A stretch of 64,000 bases of DNA from Hyphomicrobium sp. (GCF_019753045.1 NZ_JAIELN010000002.1:496001-560000), one strand, 5' to 3'; numbered from the stretch's first letter, positions 1 to 8,780 are shown. The notes: a model not told the origin generated them from the letters alone. Made by a program: numbers and translations.

Positions 1-248
1 CGCAGCTTGTTGCGCTCTTCCGCCGCCTTCATCGAGGTGCTCTGCTTCGCAAGTTCTTTCGGATCGTGCTTCGGATCGTACTTCGAGCCCGCAATCTTTT
101 CCGGGAAACCGGGCTTCGGTTCCCAGCAGTTCCCGTTCGCCTTGCAGTGCGTGCCGTCGTAGGCCAGAGCTGCAGGTGCGGTAGCTCCGGCGAGGCCCGC
201 GAGAGCGACGATGGTGCTAGCGATCAACGGGAGTGAAATCGGTTTCAT
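1..248 (-). CDS. mxaI: Methanol dehydrogenase small (beta) subunit MxaI, 3' end cut by window
   Basis: This encodes the small subunit of the periplasmic PQQ methanol dehydrogenase, which wraps around MxaF in the alpha2beta2 enzyme. Translation gives 82 residues: a signal peptide (MKPISLPLIASTIVALAG, cleaved near the Ala before YDGTHC) and then the hallmark MxaI sequence with GNCWEPKPG, EKIAGSKYDPKHDP and a Lys-rich helix. Two cysteines (CKANGNC) match the family disulfide. The precursor is normally about 95 aa, so roughly 12-15 C-terminal residues lie outside the window. A strong Shine-Dalgarno (GGAGG) sits 7 bases before the ATG at 248. It is the fourth gene of mxaFJGI, about 100 bp after mxaG. 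Identification is secure. Confidence 0.97.
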   Translation of the reverse strand, partial: MKPISLPLIASTIVALAGLAGATAPAALAYDGTHCKANGNCWEPKPGFPEKIAGSKYDPKHDPKELAKQSTSMKAAEERNKL

Positions 249-352
249 AGGCTTTCCTCCATTTTTGCTACTCACGATCAGGTGGGTTCACTCCACCCTC
301 ATTGTTTCCGTACCAGCCAACTTGCGCGATGCTGCCGCGTCGGGTCGTTGCG

Positions 353-934
353 CTAGTGCGCGGAAATCTTGCATTGCTCCTTCTGAGCCGCCGCGCGGCC
401 TGTCTTTTCCCAGTCCTCGATTTTGAATGGCTTGAATGATTTCTTCTGGTCGGGTGTGAGCCATTCTGCATCCTTCACGTCATCCTTTTGGATATGCCGT
501 ATCCAAGCGATCAGCTTCAGATTGTCATCGAGCTCGAGGTCTTGCCCATGAGGGCCCATCATGCCGTTCGCGCCGCCAAAGATCGTTTCAAACAGACCCT
601 TGTCAGTGGTGTTCTTCGGATACGTCCAATAGGCGTCGTTGAGGCCTGGTCCGACTTTTCCTTCGCCAACGTGCCCGTGGCAGCCGGAGCAGGATTCGAG
701 ATAAATCTCTTCGCCCCTCGGCAGGCAGCCTGTGACTTCCACGTAGGGGTCGACGCCCGTCTTCAGGAAGCTCTTAACTGCCGGCGTGTCTCTTCCCTCT
801 TTCGGCGCTATGGCGTCGACGTCCAGAACATCGCCCGTTACCGTGTTCCTGAAGTCTTGCTGTGCAACGGCTTCTTGCCCACTCGTCACCAACGCACAGA
901 CTGCCATACCCGCTGCAATAACTGCGAATTTCAT
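353..934 (-). CDS. mxaG: Cytochrome cL (MxaG), electron acceptor of methanol dehydrogenase
   Basis: A periplasmic class I c-type cytochrome that takes electrons from PQQ in MxaFI and passes them to a small cytochrome c and the terminal oxidase. The 193-aa product has a signal peptide (about residues 1-24, ending AVAQQ) and one heme site, CSGCH, at residues 82-86. A Met-rich segment near residues 122-126 (GANGMM) is a candidate axial-ligand region. GPGLNDAYWTYPKN and the acidic C-terminal half are typical of cytochrome cL. It follows mxaJ by about 60 bp and precedes mxaI. The order F-J-G-I makes the assignment very secure. Confidence 0.96.
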   Translation of the reverse strand: MKFAVIAAGMAVCALVTSGQEAVAQQDFRNTVTGDVLDVDAIAPKEGRDTPAVKSFLKTGVDPYVEVTGCLPRGEEIYLESCSGCHGHVGEGKVGPGLNDAYWTYPKNTTDKGLFETIFGGANGMMGPHGQDLELDDNLKLIAWIRHIQKDDVKDAEWLTPDQKKSFKPFKIEDWEKTGRAAAQKEQCKISAH

Positions 935-993
935 ATGCTATTTCTCTTCCACTCTTCCTTTGACACGACAGCGCAATTCCCCCTCCCGACCAT

Positions 994-1935
994 TTATGTG
1001 CGCGGCGCCGGCGGCACGTAGGGGACGCCTTCCTCTTTCAAGACAGACTCGATTTTCGCTTGCGCCTTGGGCAATGCTGCGTCGATGGCGGTCAGCAGAT
1101 CTTTGTCATCTTTCCGCACCGCGAATGATTGATCGAAGTGAAACGGCACTCTCTCGCCGTCCGATCGGACGTTGTTGTCGGAGATGACGACCATCTTCAG
1201 GGCGTTGTTCGCCGTGACGTAACGAGCGACCTCTGGCGCGAACGCGACGGCGAGCGCTGACGTCCTATCCGCGACTTCACCGACCATCCGCTCCGGCGGG
1301 ATGCGCGTGTAGGAGTTCCGCTTGTCCTTGAAGTTCGTCAGAGACGAAACGTAGTTGATACTGTCGTTGTAAAGATCGATCTTGTTCATCATGACTTCGG
1401 CAGGCGTGCCTTGAACGAAGCCGATCAGATTTGCTTTCGCGAGGTCCGGGCTGTCCCAGTTCTCGATCTTCAACGGCGAGTCGTTGCGGATGATGAAGAC
1501 ATAAGGCGCCCGGTAGTAGGGCCGGGAGGTCAGAACACGGTCGTCGCCGGTGTCGGCGCCGATCACGAGGTCGCAGAGCTTCTTATCGAGTTGATCGCGG
1601 ACTGCATAAATCGCAGGCTTCTCTGACCAGACGAATTCAGCTTTTCGGCCCATCGCAGCTGCAAGAATTTCTGCGATCTTGTTCTCGAAGCCCGATTTAT
1701 CGCTCGCGGAGTAGGGAAGTTCCTTGGCCGCCGCGCAAATCCGAAGCACGGACGCATCGTTTGCCGGTGTCGCCGACGTGTCGTCCGAATGCGATGGACT
1801 GGACGAGAAAATGGCTAGTGCTGTGATGCCGAGCACTGCTGCGAGCTGGATGCTTGATGGCAGAGAATTGGTGAAACGCTTTTCATTCTGCTCGCGCGTC
1901 ATACTGGAAGCACCTTTTAAGTTCGGGTGTCGCAT
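994..1935 (-). CDS. mxaJ: Methanol oxidation system protein MxaJ
   Basis: MxaJ is a periplasmic protein with the fold of a family 3 solute-binding protein and is needed for methanol dehydrogenase maturation. It is not thought to be a transporter component. The 313-aa reading has an N-terminal hydrophobic export signal (about residues 28-47), the opening core LRICAAAKELPYS, and the family segments KLCDLVIGADTGDDR and RPYYRAPYVF. Two starts are possible: ATG at 1935, or the internal ATG at 1902 (MTREQNEK), which leaves a shorter signal region; both have only moderate ribosome sites. It lies 187 bp after mxaF, separated by a strong stem-loop, and ends with a Pro-rich tail (PYVPPAPRT). Confidence 0.93.
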   Translation of the reverse strand: MRHPNLKGASSMTREQNEKRFTNSLPSSIQLAAVLGITALAIFSSSPSHSDDTSATPANDASVLRICAAAKELPYSASDKSGFENKIAEILAAAMGRKAEFVWSEKPAIYAVRDQLDKKLCDLVIGADTGDDRVLTSRPYYRAPYVFIIRNDSPLKIENWDSPDLAKANLIGFVQGTPAEVMMNKIDLYNDSINYVSSLTNFKDKRNSYTRIPPERMVGEVADRTSALAVAFAPEVARYVTANNALKMVVISDNNVRSDGERVPFHFDQSFAVRKDDKDLLTAIDAALPKAQAKIESVLKEEGVPYVPPAPRT

Positions 1936-2075
1936 GGCGACACTGCCTTCGAGCTAGCGGGACTCTCAAATTGCGAGCCGTTTCCCGCGCAGGTTGGTCG
2001 CTGCAGTCGTGATGTGAAATCGGCAATCGCTGCGCGGCCCAGAACGATTTTCAGATGCCAACGGCGAGGCAGGTA

Positions 2076-2110
2076 GTTGCGGCATCAGATCTATTTTCTG
2101 ATGCCGCAAC
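2076..2110 (-). promoter_or_regulatory. 13-bp perfect stem-loop between mxaF and mxaJ
   Basis: GTTGCGGCATCAG at 2076-2088 is exactly complementary to CTGATGCCGCAAC at 2098-2110, with a 9-base A/T loop. It begins 13 bases after the mxaF stop codon, in the mxaF transcript. There is no U-run after it in that direction, so it is more likely an mRNA-stabilising or partially terminating hairpin than a classical rho-independent terminator. It could set the high mxaF to mxaJGI transcript ratio. Confidence 0.75.
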
Positions 2111-2122
2111 CTTGAGCCGAGA

Positions 2123-4018
2123 TCAGCCCTTTTCGTACTCGCCGACGTTCACGTCGTCATAGGGGTTCTTGCCGTCCAGCGAGAACACTTCGACGCTGCC
2201 GCCCATTTGCGTGTAGTTCTGAAGGTTCTTGAAGGCACCGACTGCGCCGAGACCAGCGGTCGGGTCCTGGAGGTCGAATACCAGACCGACGCCCGGCCAA
2301 CCGCCAACACCCGACATAACCGCGATGTACTGCGTGCCCTTGTGTTCGTACGTCATCGGATAACCGATCACGCCGGACGGCAGCTTGTGCTTCCAAAGCA
2401 GTTCGCCCGTGTCCGAGTTGCGCGCTTTGATGAAGCCATCGAGCGTCCCGTAGAATACGAGGTTGCCTGCGGTCGCGAGCGTGCCGCCCCAGACTGCAAA
2501 GCGCTCCATGTGCTGCCACTTATAATCGCCGGTAATGGCGTTGTAGGCCTTGATCTGACCGAGACCCAGATAATTCTGACGGTCACCCTTCGGACCCGGG
2601 TACATCCACAACGTTGCGCCGACGAAGAACTGACCGGCACGATAGGGAAGCATGAAGGGCTCCCAGTCCATGCAGATGTGGTTGATGCCCATGAAGAACA
2701 ACTGCTTGGTCGGATCGTAGGAGTCGTGTCCCTGGTTATGGTAACCCATGGCCGACGGGCAGACTTCCGTCGCCTTGTGATCCATGCGCGTGCCATACTC
2801 CGGATCGCGAACAGGCAGACCCGTCTTGAGATCGACAGTCTTGAACACGTTCACCGTATCGTCGAGCTTGTTAGCCGAGATCAGGTCGCCATTTTCGCGA
2901 TCGAGCGTGTAGACGATGCCGTTACGGTCCGGATGGGTCAGAAGTTTACGCTGCTTGCCGTCCTTGTCTTTCTGCTCGGAGAGCATCATGACGTTGACGC
3001 CGGCGAAGTCCCATTCATCGTGAGGCGTCTTCTGGTAGCCGAACTTGAGCATACCGGTGTCGGCGTCGCGGGCCATGATCGTCATGGTCCACTTGTTGTC
3101 GCCCGGTCGCATTGTTTCGTTCCAAGGCGCAGGGTTGCCCGATCCGTAGTAAACTAGGTTCGTGCCTGGATCATAAGCGTACCAGCCCCAGTTCGTGCCG
3201 CCGCCGATCTTCCAGGCGTCGCCTTCCCAGGTTGCCGTGCCGAGTCCCTTCTGACCGTAGTGCGGGTTGGCCTTGTTGAAGTCGTCACCGATGCCGATCT
3301 CGTTGTCCGGACCCGTGGCGTACTTGCGCCAGATCATCTCGCCGGTCTTGATATTGTACGCCGTGGTATAGCCGCGAACACCGAGCTCAGCGCCCGATGA
3401 TCCGACGATCGCGATGTCTTTCACGACATAAGGCGCTTGCGTTTCCGTCTGGCCGACCTTGATGTCCGCGTTCTCGACCTTCCAGAACTCTTCGCCGGTC
3501 TTGGCGTTGAGGGCAACCAAGTGGCCGTCGAGCTGCGTCTTGATGATCAGCGCCGGAACAGTTCCGTCACCCGGCCAATACGCAAGGCCACGGTTCACGA
3601 GATCGCAACATGCGACCGAGCGAGCGGCGGGATCCTGCTTCGGGCTGTGCTGCCAAAGGATATGGCCCGGATCGTTGAGGTCGAGAGCAAACGTCTTGTT
3701 CGGGAAAGAGGTGTGGACGTACATGATGCCGTCGACGACGAGAGGAGCACCCTCGTGGCCGTGGAGCAGGCCGGTCGAGAACGACCAAGCGTGCTTCAGC
3801 TGCTTGACGTTCGTAGCGTTGATCTGGTCGTCTTCGCTGTAGTTGTTGGAGTCGTAGTTACGACCCGGCATAATCCAGTTTTCTTTGCTCTTTGAGAGCT
3901 CGACAAGCTTTTCATTCGCCTGAGCGCTGGATGCAACGCCCATTTGCAGTGCGACTGCCATCGCCATGCAGGACGCCGACATCAGCATCGAAGCGCCAAT
4001 GACTTTCTTCATGCCCAT
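2123..4018 (-). CDS. mxaF: Methanol dehydrogenase large (alpha) subunit MxaF, calcium/PQQ type
   Basis: The catalytic subunit of periplasmic methanol dehydrogenase oxidises methanol to formaldehyde using PQQ and calcium. From ATG 4018 (MGMKKVIGA) the product is about 631 aa with a signal peptide ending near [10 protein letters not shown]. The eight-bladed propeller carries the diagnostic vicinal cysteine pair (ACCDLVNRG, about residues 137-138), the tryptophan-docking repeats and the metal site. The catalytic Asp lies in [10 protein letters not shown] (about residue 337). Two residues after it stands Ala, as in calcium-dependent MxaF; lanthanide-dependent XoxF has Asp there. A longer reading to 4120 exists, but only 4018 has a good GAGG ribosome site and a direct signal peptide. 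It heads mxaFJGI. Confidence 0.97.
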   Translation of the reverse strand: MGMKKVIGASMLMSASCMAMAVALQMGVASSAQANEKLVELSKSKENWIMPGRNYDSNNYSEDDQINATNVKQLKHAWSFSTGLLHGHEGAPLVVDGIMYVHTSFPNKTFALDLNDPGHILWQHSPKQDPAARSVACCDLVNRGLAYWPGDGTVPALIIKTQLDGHLVALNAKTGEEFWKVENADIKVGQTETQAPYVVKDIAIVGSSGAELGVRGYTTAYNIKTGEMIWRKYATGPDNEIGIGDDFNKANPHYGQKGLGTATWEGDAWKIGGGTNWGWYAYDPGTNLVYYGSGNPAPWNETMRPGDNKWTMTIMARDADTGMLKFGYQKTPHDEWDFAGVNVMMLSEQKDKDGKQRKLLTHPDRNGIVYTLDRENGDLISANKLDDTVNVFKTVDLKTGLPVRDPEYGTRMDHKATEVCPSAMGYHNQGHDSYDPTKQLFFMGINHICMDWEPFMLPYRAGQFFVGATLWMYPGPKGDRQNYLGLGQIKAYNAITGDYKWQHMERFAVWGGTLATAGNLVFYGTLDGFIKARNSDTGELLWKHKLPSGVIGYPMTYEHKGTQYIAVMSGVGGWPGVGLVFDLQDPTAGLGAVGAFKNLQNYTQMGGSVEVFSLDGKNPYDDVNVGEYEKG

Positions 4019-4317
4019 ATAACCTCGCGTTTCCAAAGCCAGCTTTTTTTGTCGGACAGCGCCGGTCAACCGAAGACGGTTGAGTGCCGGTGCTTCCTCC
4101 TTGAGGCTCGAGCGGATCATGGGCGATCAAACCCCTATCCACCCTTCGATGCGTACCGTCCGGATTGCTGGTTGTTCGGCATTTTCGCGGGCGGTACGGG
4201 GCGAACCTATCGATGTGTGCACAGCCGGTCTTTAGATGGAGCGGCAAATAGAGCCGGGAAGATTCGGCAAAGAACCCTGCAACCGTTGACCTGGAAGATG
4301 TTGGAGGCGTCTGCCAT
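4019..4317. promoter_or_regulatory. Divergent control region between mxaF and the regulatory operon
   Basis: This 299-bp stretch separates mxaF (minus) from the lipoprotein/kinase/regulator operon (plus), so it must hold both promoters. Within the mxaF leader, CAACCG-AAGA-CGGTTG (4067-4082) forms a perfect 6-bp hairpin flanked by CCGG repeats that can extend it. It lies between the likely transcription start and the mxaF ATG. No certain -35/-10 for mxaF could be picked by eye. A GGAGG (4302-4306) is 11 bases before the lipoprotein ATG. The response regulator encoded next door is the natural candidate to bind here. Confidence 0.6.
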
Positions 4318-4866
4318 ATGTCGCCGCGTTGGATTCAATCAGCTCTGAAAACGGCCATCATCGTGAAATCGACACGGACCATACTGACGCTCTCGGGTTT
4401 CATCTTCTCGTTGCTCCTCTCAGGGTGCGGTGACGAGCAGCCGCGTCAGCAAAGCGGTGAAAAACGTTCCGGTCTCATCAAAGCCGAACAAACGGATTGG
4501 CTTTCGATGCAGGACGAAACTGCGCCGGGAGACTGGTTGCTTGCGCGCGAAATGAAGTCAGGCGCCAAACTTGTTCCGGGTGACGCCGATAAGCTTCGTC
4601 AGTCGCTCGCCGATGCTTCGGCGAGGTTCAAGGATTCACCGCGGATGGTCGCCAATCGCGCCGTGCAGCTTGAGAAAATGCTGAGGGAAGAAGGCGGCGA
4701 TGAAACCGCGGTTTTGCTGATTAGCGGGCTAACCAAGGCCTTCCTGCCGGGACGCATCGCAAGTTTTGGTGCGGCAGGAGAGCAATACTACAACATGCGA
4801 AAGGCTGGCTTTACCAGCGAGCGCGCCTTCCATGAACTATCCAAGCGTTACGGTCCGGAGGGCTGA
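4318..4866 (+). CDS. Putative lipoprotein heading the mxa two-component operon
   Basis: A 182-aa protein with a lipoprotein signal: hydrophobic TILTLSGFIFSLL followed by the lipobox LLSGC, so the mature N-terminus is Cys near residue 38, followed by a polar linker (GDEQPRQQSGEKRS). The mature part is charged and helical (KLRQSLADASARFKDSPRMVANRAVQLEKML) with no family I recognise. It is 3 bp upstream of the histidine kinase, so they are co-transcribed. In Paracoccus an uncharacterised gene (mxaZ) accompanies mxaY and mxaX; this could be a positional counterpart, but I cannot show homology. Inference: an envelope accessory that modulates the kinase or methanol dehydrogenase assembly. Confidence 0.8.
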   Translation: MSPRWIQSALKTAIIVKSTRTILTLSGFIFSLLLSGCGDEQPRQQSGEKRSGLIKAEQTDWLSMQDETAPGDWLLAREMKSGAKLVPGDADKLRQSLADASARFKDSPRMVANRAVQLEKMLREEGGDETAVLLISGLTKAFLPGRIASFGAAGEQYYNMRKAGFTSERAFHELSKRYGPEG

Positions 4867-4869
4867 GCC

Positions 4870-6354
4870 ATGCCCACGCTCTCGCCTCACACTTTTGTTG
4901 GCCGGCTGTCGGACAGGGTGTGGATCGGTCGCTCGATTCGCAACCAGGTGATGCTGGCAATTTCCGCGCTGCTCGTGTTCGCAGCTTTCGTCGCGGCGAC
5001 GGTCGCTGTCTTCAACGGACGCAAAGCGGTCGACATTGAAATAGAAGCCTCGATGGACTTTGCCGAGGGCAATATCCGCGAGCTTGTACAGCGCATAGCG
5101 GCCGAGAATAGATTAGCCGATCTCGATTATCTCGTGTCCCGCGAAGTGAAGCATTTGAGGCACGCGCGCGTTTATGTCCAAGATCCGGGCGCCCCTCCGA
5201 AGCTGTTGAAGCCCGAACCGACGTTGGAGGACGACGGCCAAACACTCGATCAGACGCCTGCCTGGTTTGAAAATCTGATGATGCCAAAGGGAGGCAACGA
5301 TCATTCGCGTCTGATCATGGTTCCGAAAGGCGAAAGATCTCTTTTTCTCAAGGGCGATCCGGACGATGAAATCGCGGAGAAATGGCGTGAGCTTTCGGCC
5401 TTGGCCATTGTCGCGATCGTGGCAATAACTTTGCTCGTCGCAGCATTCTATTTCGTGCTCGGGTGGATTCTCGATCCCCTGGTAGCACTTGCTCGCGGGT
5501 TGGTCGCCCTCGAAGCGGGCGAGCGATCTCAGCGTCTCAGCATTCCAAAGGTCGGAGAAGTCGCCGACATAGCGAGGAAGTTCAATTCACTCGCCGCATC
5601 GCTCGATCAAGCGCGCGCGGAAAATGGCGCGCTCTATCGTCAAATACAGTCTGTTCAAGAAGAGGAACGACGAGAGATCGCGCGCGAACTGCATGACGAA
5701 GCGGGGCCGTGTCTGTTCGGAATCACGGCGAATGCGGAATCGGTCGCCAGACTCGCGGGAAGGCTGAGCGAGGAAGACGCCAATCAGATTGCCAAGCGAA
5801 CCGACGAAATTCTGGCGATAGCGGATCGATTGAAAGTGATGAACCGGGCGCTTCTGAAGCGTCTGCATCCAATTTCCATCGGCAAGGTTCCATTGATAGC
5901 GTTGATTCAGGATTTGATCCGCGATTTTGAACGCCGTCACCCCGATGTGCGCATCGTTTCGTCCGTGGGCAATTTCGCGCGGGTCTATGGAGATAAAATC
6001 GACCTGATCGTGTATCGCGCTACACAGGAGGCTCTGACGAATGCCATTCGCCACGGTCAGGCAGCGAATATCGTGGTTGAACTCAATGAGGAGAGAGATA
6101 GCGGCAGCAAACATGGACAGAATGCACCAAGTCTCATCAGTCTTCGAGTGAGCGATGAAGGGACGGGGCTGAAGCCCGGCACCGAGGCAGGCTTCGGATT
6201 ATCGGCGATGCGCGAACGCGTGCTCTCCGCCGGAGGAAGTCTCATTGTCGAAGGTCATGAGCCGATTGGTACGACACTATCGATAAAAATTCCGGCGTTA
6301 CCCAGCGAATTCGAAAGACGCGCTATGGATGACGCCAACAGGGCATCCGCATGA
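4870..6354 (+). CDS. Membrane sensor histidine kinase, MxaY-like (HAMP, HisKA_3, HATPase)
   Basis: A 494-aa NarX/DegS-class sensor kinase. Membrane segments at about residues 29-47 and 176-198 frame a periplasmic sensor domain of about 125 residues; a HAMP linker follows (about 200-252). The dimerisation and phosphoacceptor helix reads EERREIARELHDEAGP with the phosphorylated His at 275. The ATP-binding domain has the N box (TQEALTNAIRHG) and G boxes (VSDEGTGLKPG, GFGLSAMRERV). It overlaps the response regulator start by ATGA. Its position divergent from mxaF mirrors the Paracoccus mxaXY regulators of methanol oxidation, so control of mxaFJGI is likely; the sensed signal is unknown. Confidence 0.92.
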   Translation: MPTLSPHTFVGRLSDRVWIGRSIRNQVMLAISALLVFAAFVAATVAVFNGRKAVDIEIEASMDFAEGNIRELVQRIAAENRLADLDYLVSREVKHLRHARVYVQDPGAPPKLLKPEPTLEDDGQTLDQTPAWFENLMMPKGGNDHSRLIMVPKGERSLFLKGDPDDEIAEKWRELSALAIVAIVAITLLVAAFYFVLGWILDPLVALARGLVALEAGERSQRLSIPKVGEVADIARKFNSLAASLDQARAENGALYRQIQSVQEEERREIARELHDEAGPCLFGITANAESVARLAGRLSEEDANQIAKRTDEILAIADRLKVMNRALLKRLHPISIGKVPLIALIQDLIRDFERRHPDVRIVSSVGNFARVYGDKIDLIVYRATQEALTNAIRHGQAANIVVELNEERDSGSKHGQNAPSLISLRVSDEGTGLKPGTEAGFGLSAMRERVLSAGGSLIVEGHEPIGTTLSIKIPALPSEFERRAMDDANRASA

Positions 6355-7040
6355 CCAAAATTCTTGTTATCGACGACCATCCGATTGTGCTGCTGGGCTG
6401 CCGCCGAGTTCTGGAGGACGCAGGCATCACCGATATTACGCTAGCGTCGAATTTGATCGAAGGCTTCCGTGCTTACAGAAGCGACAAGCCGGACGTGATC
6501 ATCATCGATCTCGCCATCAAGAAGGGAGTTCTCGTCGGGCTGACATTCATTAGGCGGCTTCGGGTTCACGACAAACATACGCCCATTCTGGTGCTGACGA
6601 TGCATGAAGATCCGATGATCGCGAGTCAGTCGTTGCGGCTCGGCGCTAACGGCTACATCCTGAAGGACACGTCCTCCGTCGACATCATCAAGGCGCTGCA
6701 GGCCGTCCGCCAAGGTAAACCATTTCTCAGTCACGCGATCGCATCAGCGATTGCGGTTATGGAAACGAAAGGCCGATCCAATCCTTTGAGCGCGATGACG
6801 CTGAGAGAACTTCAGACGCTCGAGCTAATCGCCCAAGGAAAGCAATACACGGCAATCGCCGAGGAGCTTAACGTCAGCTATAAGACAATTGCCAACACCT
6901 GTTCGCAGATCAAAGGGAAGCTTGGCGTCAAGTCGCTTCCCGAGCTCATGCGTATTGCAATTGATCACCTGCCCGAGATGTCGGGCCAGGGGATAGGCGA
7001 GCGGCCCGCGCCGACGTCAAGGACCGGGAAGTACTGGTAG
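6351..7040 (+). CDS. NarL/FixJ-type response regulator, MxaX-like
   Basis: A 229-aa response regulator with an N-terminal receiver and C-terminal LuxR-type helix-turn-helix. The acidic pair is DD at residues 8-9 (VIDDHP), the phosphoacceptor is Asp 53 (IIIDLAIKKG), and the conserved Lys lies in YILKDTSS. The DNA-binding domain reads LTLRELQTLELIAQGK...IAEELNVSYKTIANTCSQIKGKLGV with slightly divergent spacing. Its ATG is inside the kinase stop (ATGA), so translation is coupled. The likely target is the mxaF promoter region just upstream; this rests on position and on the Paracoccus precedent, not on a mapped site. Confidence 0.92.
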   Translation: MTKILVIDDHPIVLLGCRRVLEDAGITDITLASNLIEGFRAYRSDKPDVIIIDLAIKKGVLVGLTFIRRLRVHDKHTPILVLTMHEDPMIASQSLRLGANGYILKDTSSVDIIKALQAVRQGKPFLSHAIASAIAVMETKGRSNPLSAMTLRELQTLELIAQGKQYTAIAEELNVSYKTIANTCSQIKGKLGVKSLPELMRIAIDHLPEMSGQGIGERPAPTSRTGKYW

Positions 7041-7115
7041 AAAAATTGCCATGACTTGGCAGTCGTGTTCGCGCAATTCCTTTTGCGCCTTTCTGTCATT
7101 CAACTCGGATATGTC

Positions 7116-7760
7116 ATGCGCATATTTTTGACCGCCATTCTCGTCCTCACTTCGGCTCCCGCTTTCGCAGAACAAAGCTGCAGGGAGCAGGTCGACGCTG
7201 CATTCGCGAAATTGCGCGCGGCCAAATCCTTCAGGTTCGAAACGACGATCACCAATGCCGAAGGTTCGCTGAAGATGAGTTCGGACTACGTCCTGCCCGA
7301 TCGTATGCATCAGAAAGTGGTGCTGGGTAAGGACGGCGTCCCGATGGAAATGATTGTTGTGGGCAAGCGAGCCTGGTCCAACCAGGGGGCGGGCTGGGTC
7401 GAGCTTCCCGAGGCCTTTTCGAACACTGTTGCCAATCAAATTAAGGAGACGGTGACCGACGCGCCCAAGGCCGCGACCGATTATAAATGCGCGGGCGACA
7501 AGGAATTCGAAGGCAAGACATATGCCGTCTACCAAGGCGTGCTCGCGACACCTCTGCCCGCTGATGCAAAGGACAAAGGACCGCGCGTTTCGGCAGTTTC
7601 TGTTCCCAACCAGCAAAGCGTCTACGTCGATAAAGCGACAGGGCTTCCCGCGCGCAATATCGTTGCTCCAGTGACGGAACCCGATAAGCGACTCTTCGAC
7701 GGCACTTTCGTGGTCGGCGAAAATATCGCGATCGAGCCGCCGAAAGTTTCGTCGAACTGA
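7116..7760 (+). CDS. Secreted protein, possibly LolA/LppX-like carrier fold
   Basis: From ATG 7116 (MRIFLTAILVLTSAPAFA) this is a 214-aa exported protein with a clear signal peptide cleaved before EQSCREQV. The body has repeated beta-strand-like segments (FRFETTITNAEGSLKMSSDYVLPDRMHQKVVL, then KRAWSNQGAGWVELP) that recall the outer-membrane lipoprotein carrier fold. Longer in-frame starts (to 7056) lack a signal peptide at the N-terminus and were not used. Two cysteines (CREQ, KCAGDKEFEG) may form a disulfide. The gene starts 75 bp after the response regulator and 10 bp before the DUF3617 gene, and may belong to that transcription unit. The function is unknown. Confidence 0.8.
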   Translation: MRIFLTAILVLTSAPAFAEQSCREQVDAAFAKLRAAKSFRFETTITNAEGSLKMSSDYVLPDRMHQKVVLGKDGVPMEMIVVGKRAWSNQGAGWVELPEAFSNTVANQIKETVTDAPKAATDYKCAGDKEFEGKTYAVYQGVLATPLPADAKDKGPRVSAVSVPNQQSVYVDKATGLPARNIVAPVTEPDKRLFDGTFVVGENIAIEPPKVSSN

Positions 7761-7770
7761 AATAAATGCA

Positions 7771-8208
7771 ATGAAGCCAAGGCTTTTGCGGGCAATTCCG
7801 CTCGCCCTAATCGGCGCTGCGATCACGGCCATCGAAGCGACAGCTCCGGCTTGCGCCGATGAGTTGCCCGTCAGAAGGCCGGGGCTCTGGCGACTGACGA
7901 CTGTAGCCGAGAGCATCGGTATGAAGACGTTCGAGACATGCATCACGCCGGCGGATAGCATTATCACCGGCGTCGGCCAGAAAAACTGCAGCATATCGAA
8001 AGTGCTGCGCCTTGGCGGCGAACTCTACGTCGATCTCGAGTGTAAAGCCGATGCCGGATCGCAGAAGACGAGCACGGTTCTCACCGGAGACTTCGCGACA
8101 TGGTATCGAGCCATGTCGAAGATGACCTTCGATCCGCCGCAACAGGGCATTTCGCACATGGGCGTGACTGTCGACGGAAAATATTTGGGTCCCAAGTGCA
8201 CGCCGTGA
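7771..8208 (+). CDS. DUF3617-family secreted protein
   Basis: A 145-aa protein with an N-terminal signal segment (RAIPLALIGAAITAIEATAPACA) and the DUF3617 signature RRPGLWRLTT near residue 34. Conserved cysteines follow (ETCITP, KNCSIS, LECKAD, PKCTP), as expected for a small periplasmic disulfide-containing protein. The family has no established function. It follows the LolA-like gene by 10 bp and probably shares its transcript; a GC hairpin with a T-run about 200 bp downstream may end the unit. Confidence 0.8.
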   Translation: MKPRLLRAIPLALIGAAITAIEATAPACADELPVRRPGLWRLTTVAESIGMKTFETCITPADSIITGVGQKNCSISKVLRLGGELYVDLECKADAGSQKTSTVLTGDFATWYRAMSKMTFDPPQQGISHMGVTVDGKYLGPKCTP

Positions 8209-8410
8209 TCCGATTGCGCGCACCGAACGACGCGCAAGCTTCGCGGCTCCTGTGCCGGTAATGCCGGAGGATTGAACGCGAATTCCACTGCTCCGGAAGT
8301 ATGACCTCGAGCTTGGTCTTCTCTCTCCGCTGGACATGACGGTGTGGGAAGTTTGAGCCTCGTTGACATAGAGGCGGCCGAAGCATCAGAGGCAGAGCGC
8401 GGCGGCGCCC

Positions 8411-8443
8411 GCCCCGGTTCGCGCCGGACGCGGGGCCTTTTTT
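8411..8443 (+). terminator. Rho-independent terminator candidate
   Basis: GCCCCG (8411-8416) pairs with CGGGGC (8431-8436), and an inner CCGG/CCGG pairing (8414-8417 with 8423-8426) can compete with it. A run of six T (8438-8443) follows. It lies 200 bp beyond the DUF3617 stop and 59 bp before a small membrane ORF, so it probably closes the mxa regulatory transcript. Confidence 0.65.
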
Positions 8444-8501
8444 CGTTTCCGGCCCCACGCTATCCTCCCCGGCGCAACACGTCCCGAAACGGAGAAACGG
8501 G

Positions 8502-8690
8502 ATGCCGAAGTCTACGCAACTCGTCATCGTCGCCGCACTGATGTCTGGGATCTTCGTCGGCGTTATCTGGTACTTCCTGCCGGGCATTCATTGGGGCGTC
8601 TATCTCGTCGTCTGCCTCCTCCTGGCCGGCGCGACGCAGAGCCGAATGCTCCACGACGAGGCGAACCGAAAGATCGTCGACCGCCGATAG
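8502..8690 (+). CDS. Small membrane protein (62 aa), unknown
   Basis: A 62-aa ORF with two predicted membrane helices, TQLVIVAALMSGIFVGVIWYF and GVYLVVCLLLAGA, and a positively charged tail (HDEANRKIVDRR). The pair of helices is separated by LPGIHWG. A GGAG ribosome site (8490-8493) lies 8 bases before the ATG. Base use is like the surrounding core genes. I do not recognise a family. The clear membrane pattern and ribosome site favour a real gene. Confidence 0.6.
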   Translation: MPKSTQLVIVAALMSGIFVGVIWYFLPGIHWGVYLVVCLLLAGATQSRMLHDEANRKIVDRR

Positions 8691-8780
8691 CGGGATAGGA
8701 AAGCGATGCGGGAAACGGCGGGAAGGTTCGGGGAAAATGGCCCCCGGTTCGGGAACACAAGGCCTTGAAATATAAGGATC

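Noticed and set aside
4019-4120. Upstream extension of mxaF by 34 codons to an ATG at 4120
   Set aside because: The extension carries no export signal, while the ATG at 4018 has a ribosome site and begins the signal peptide directly.
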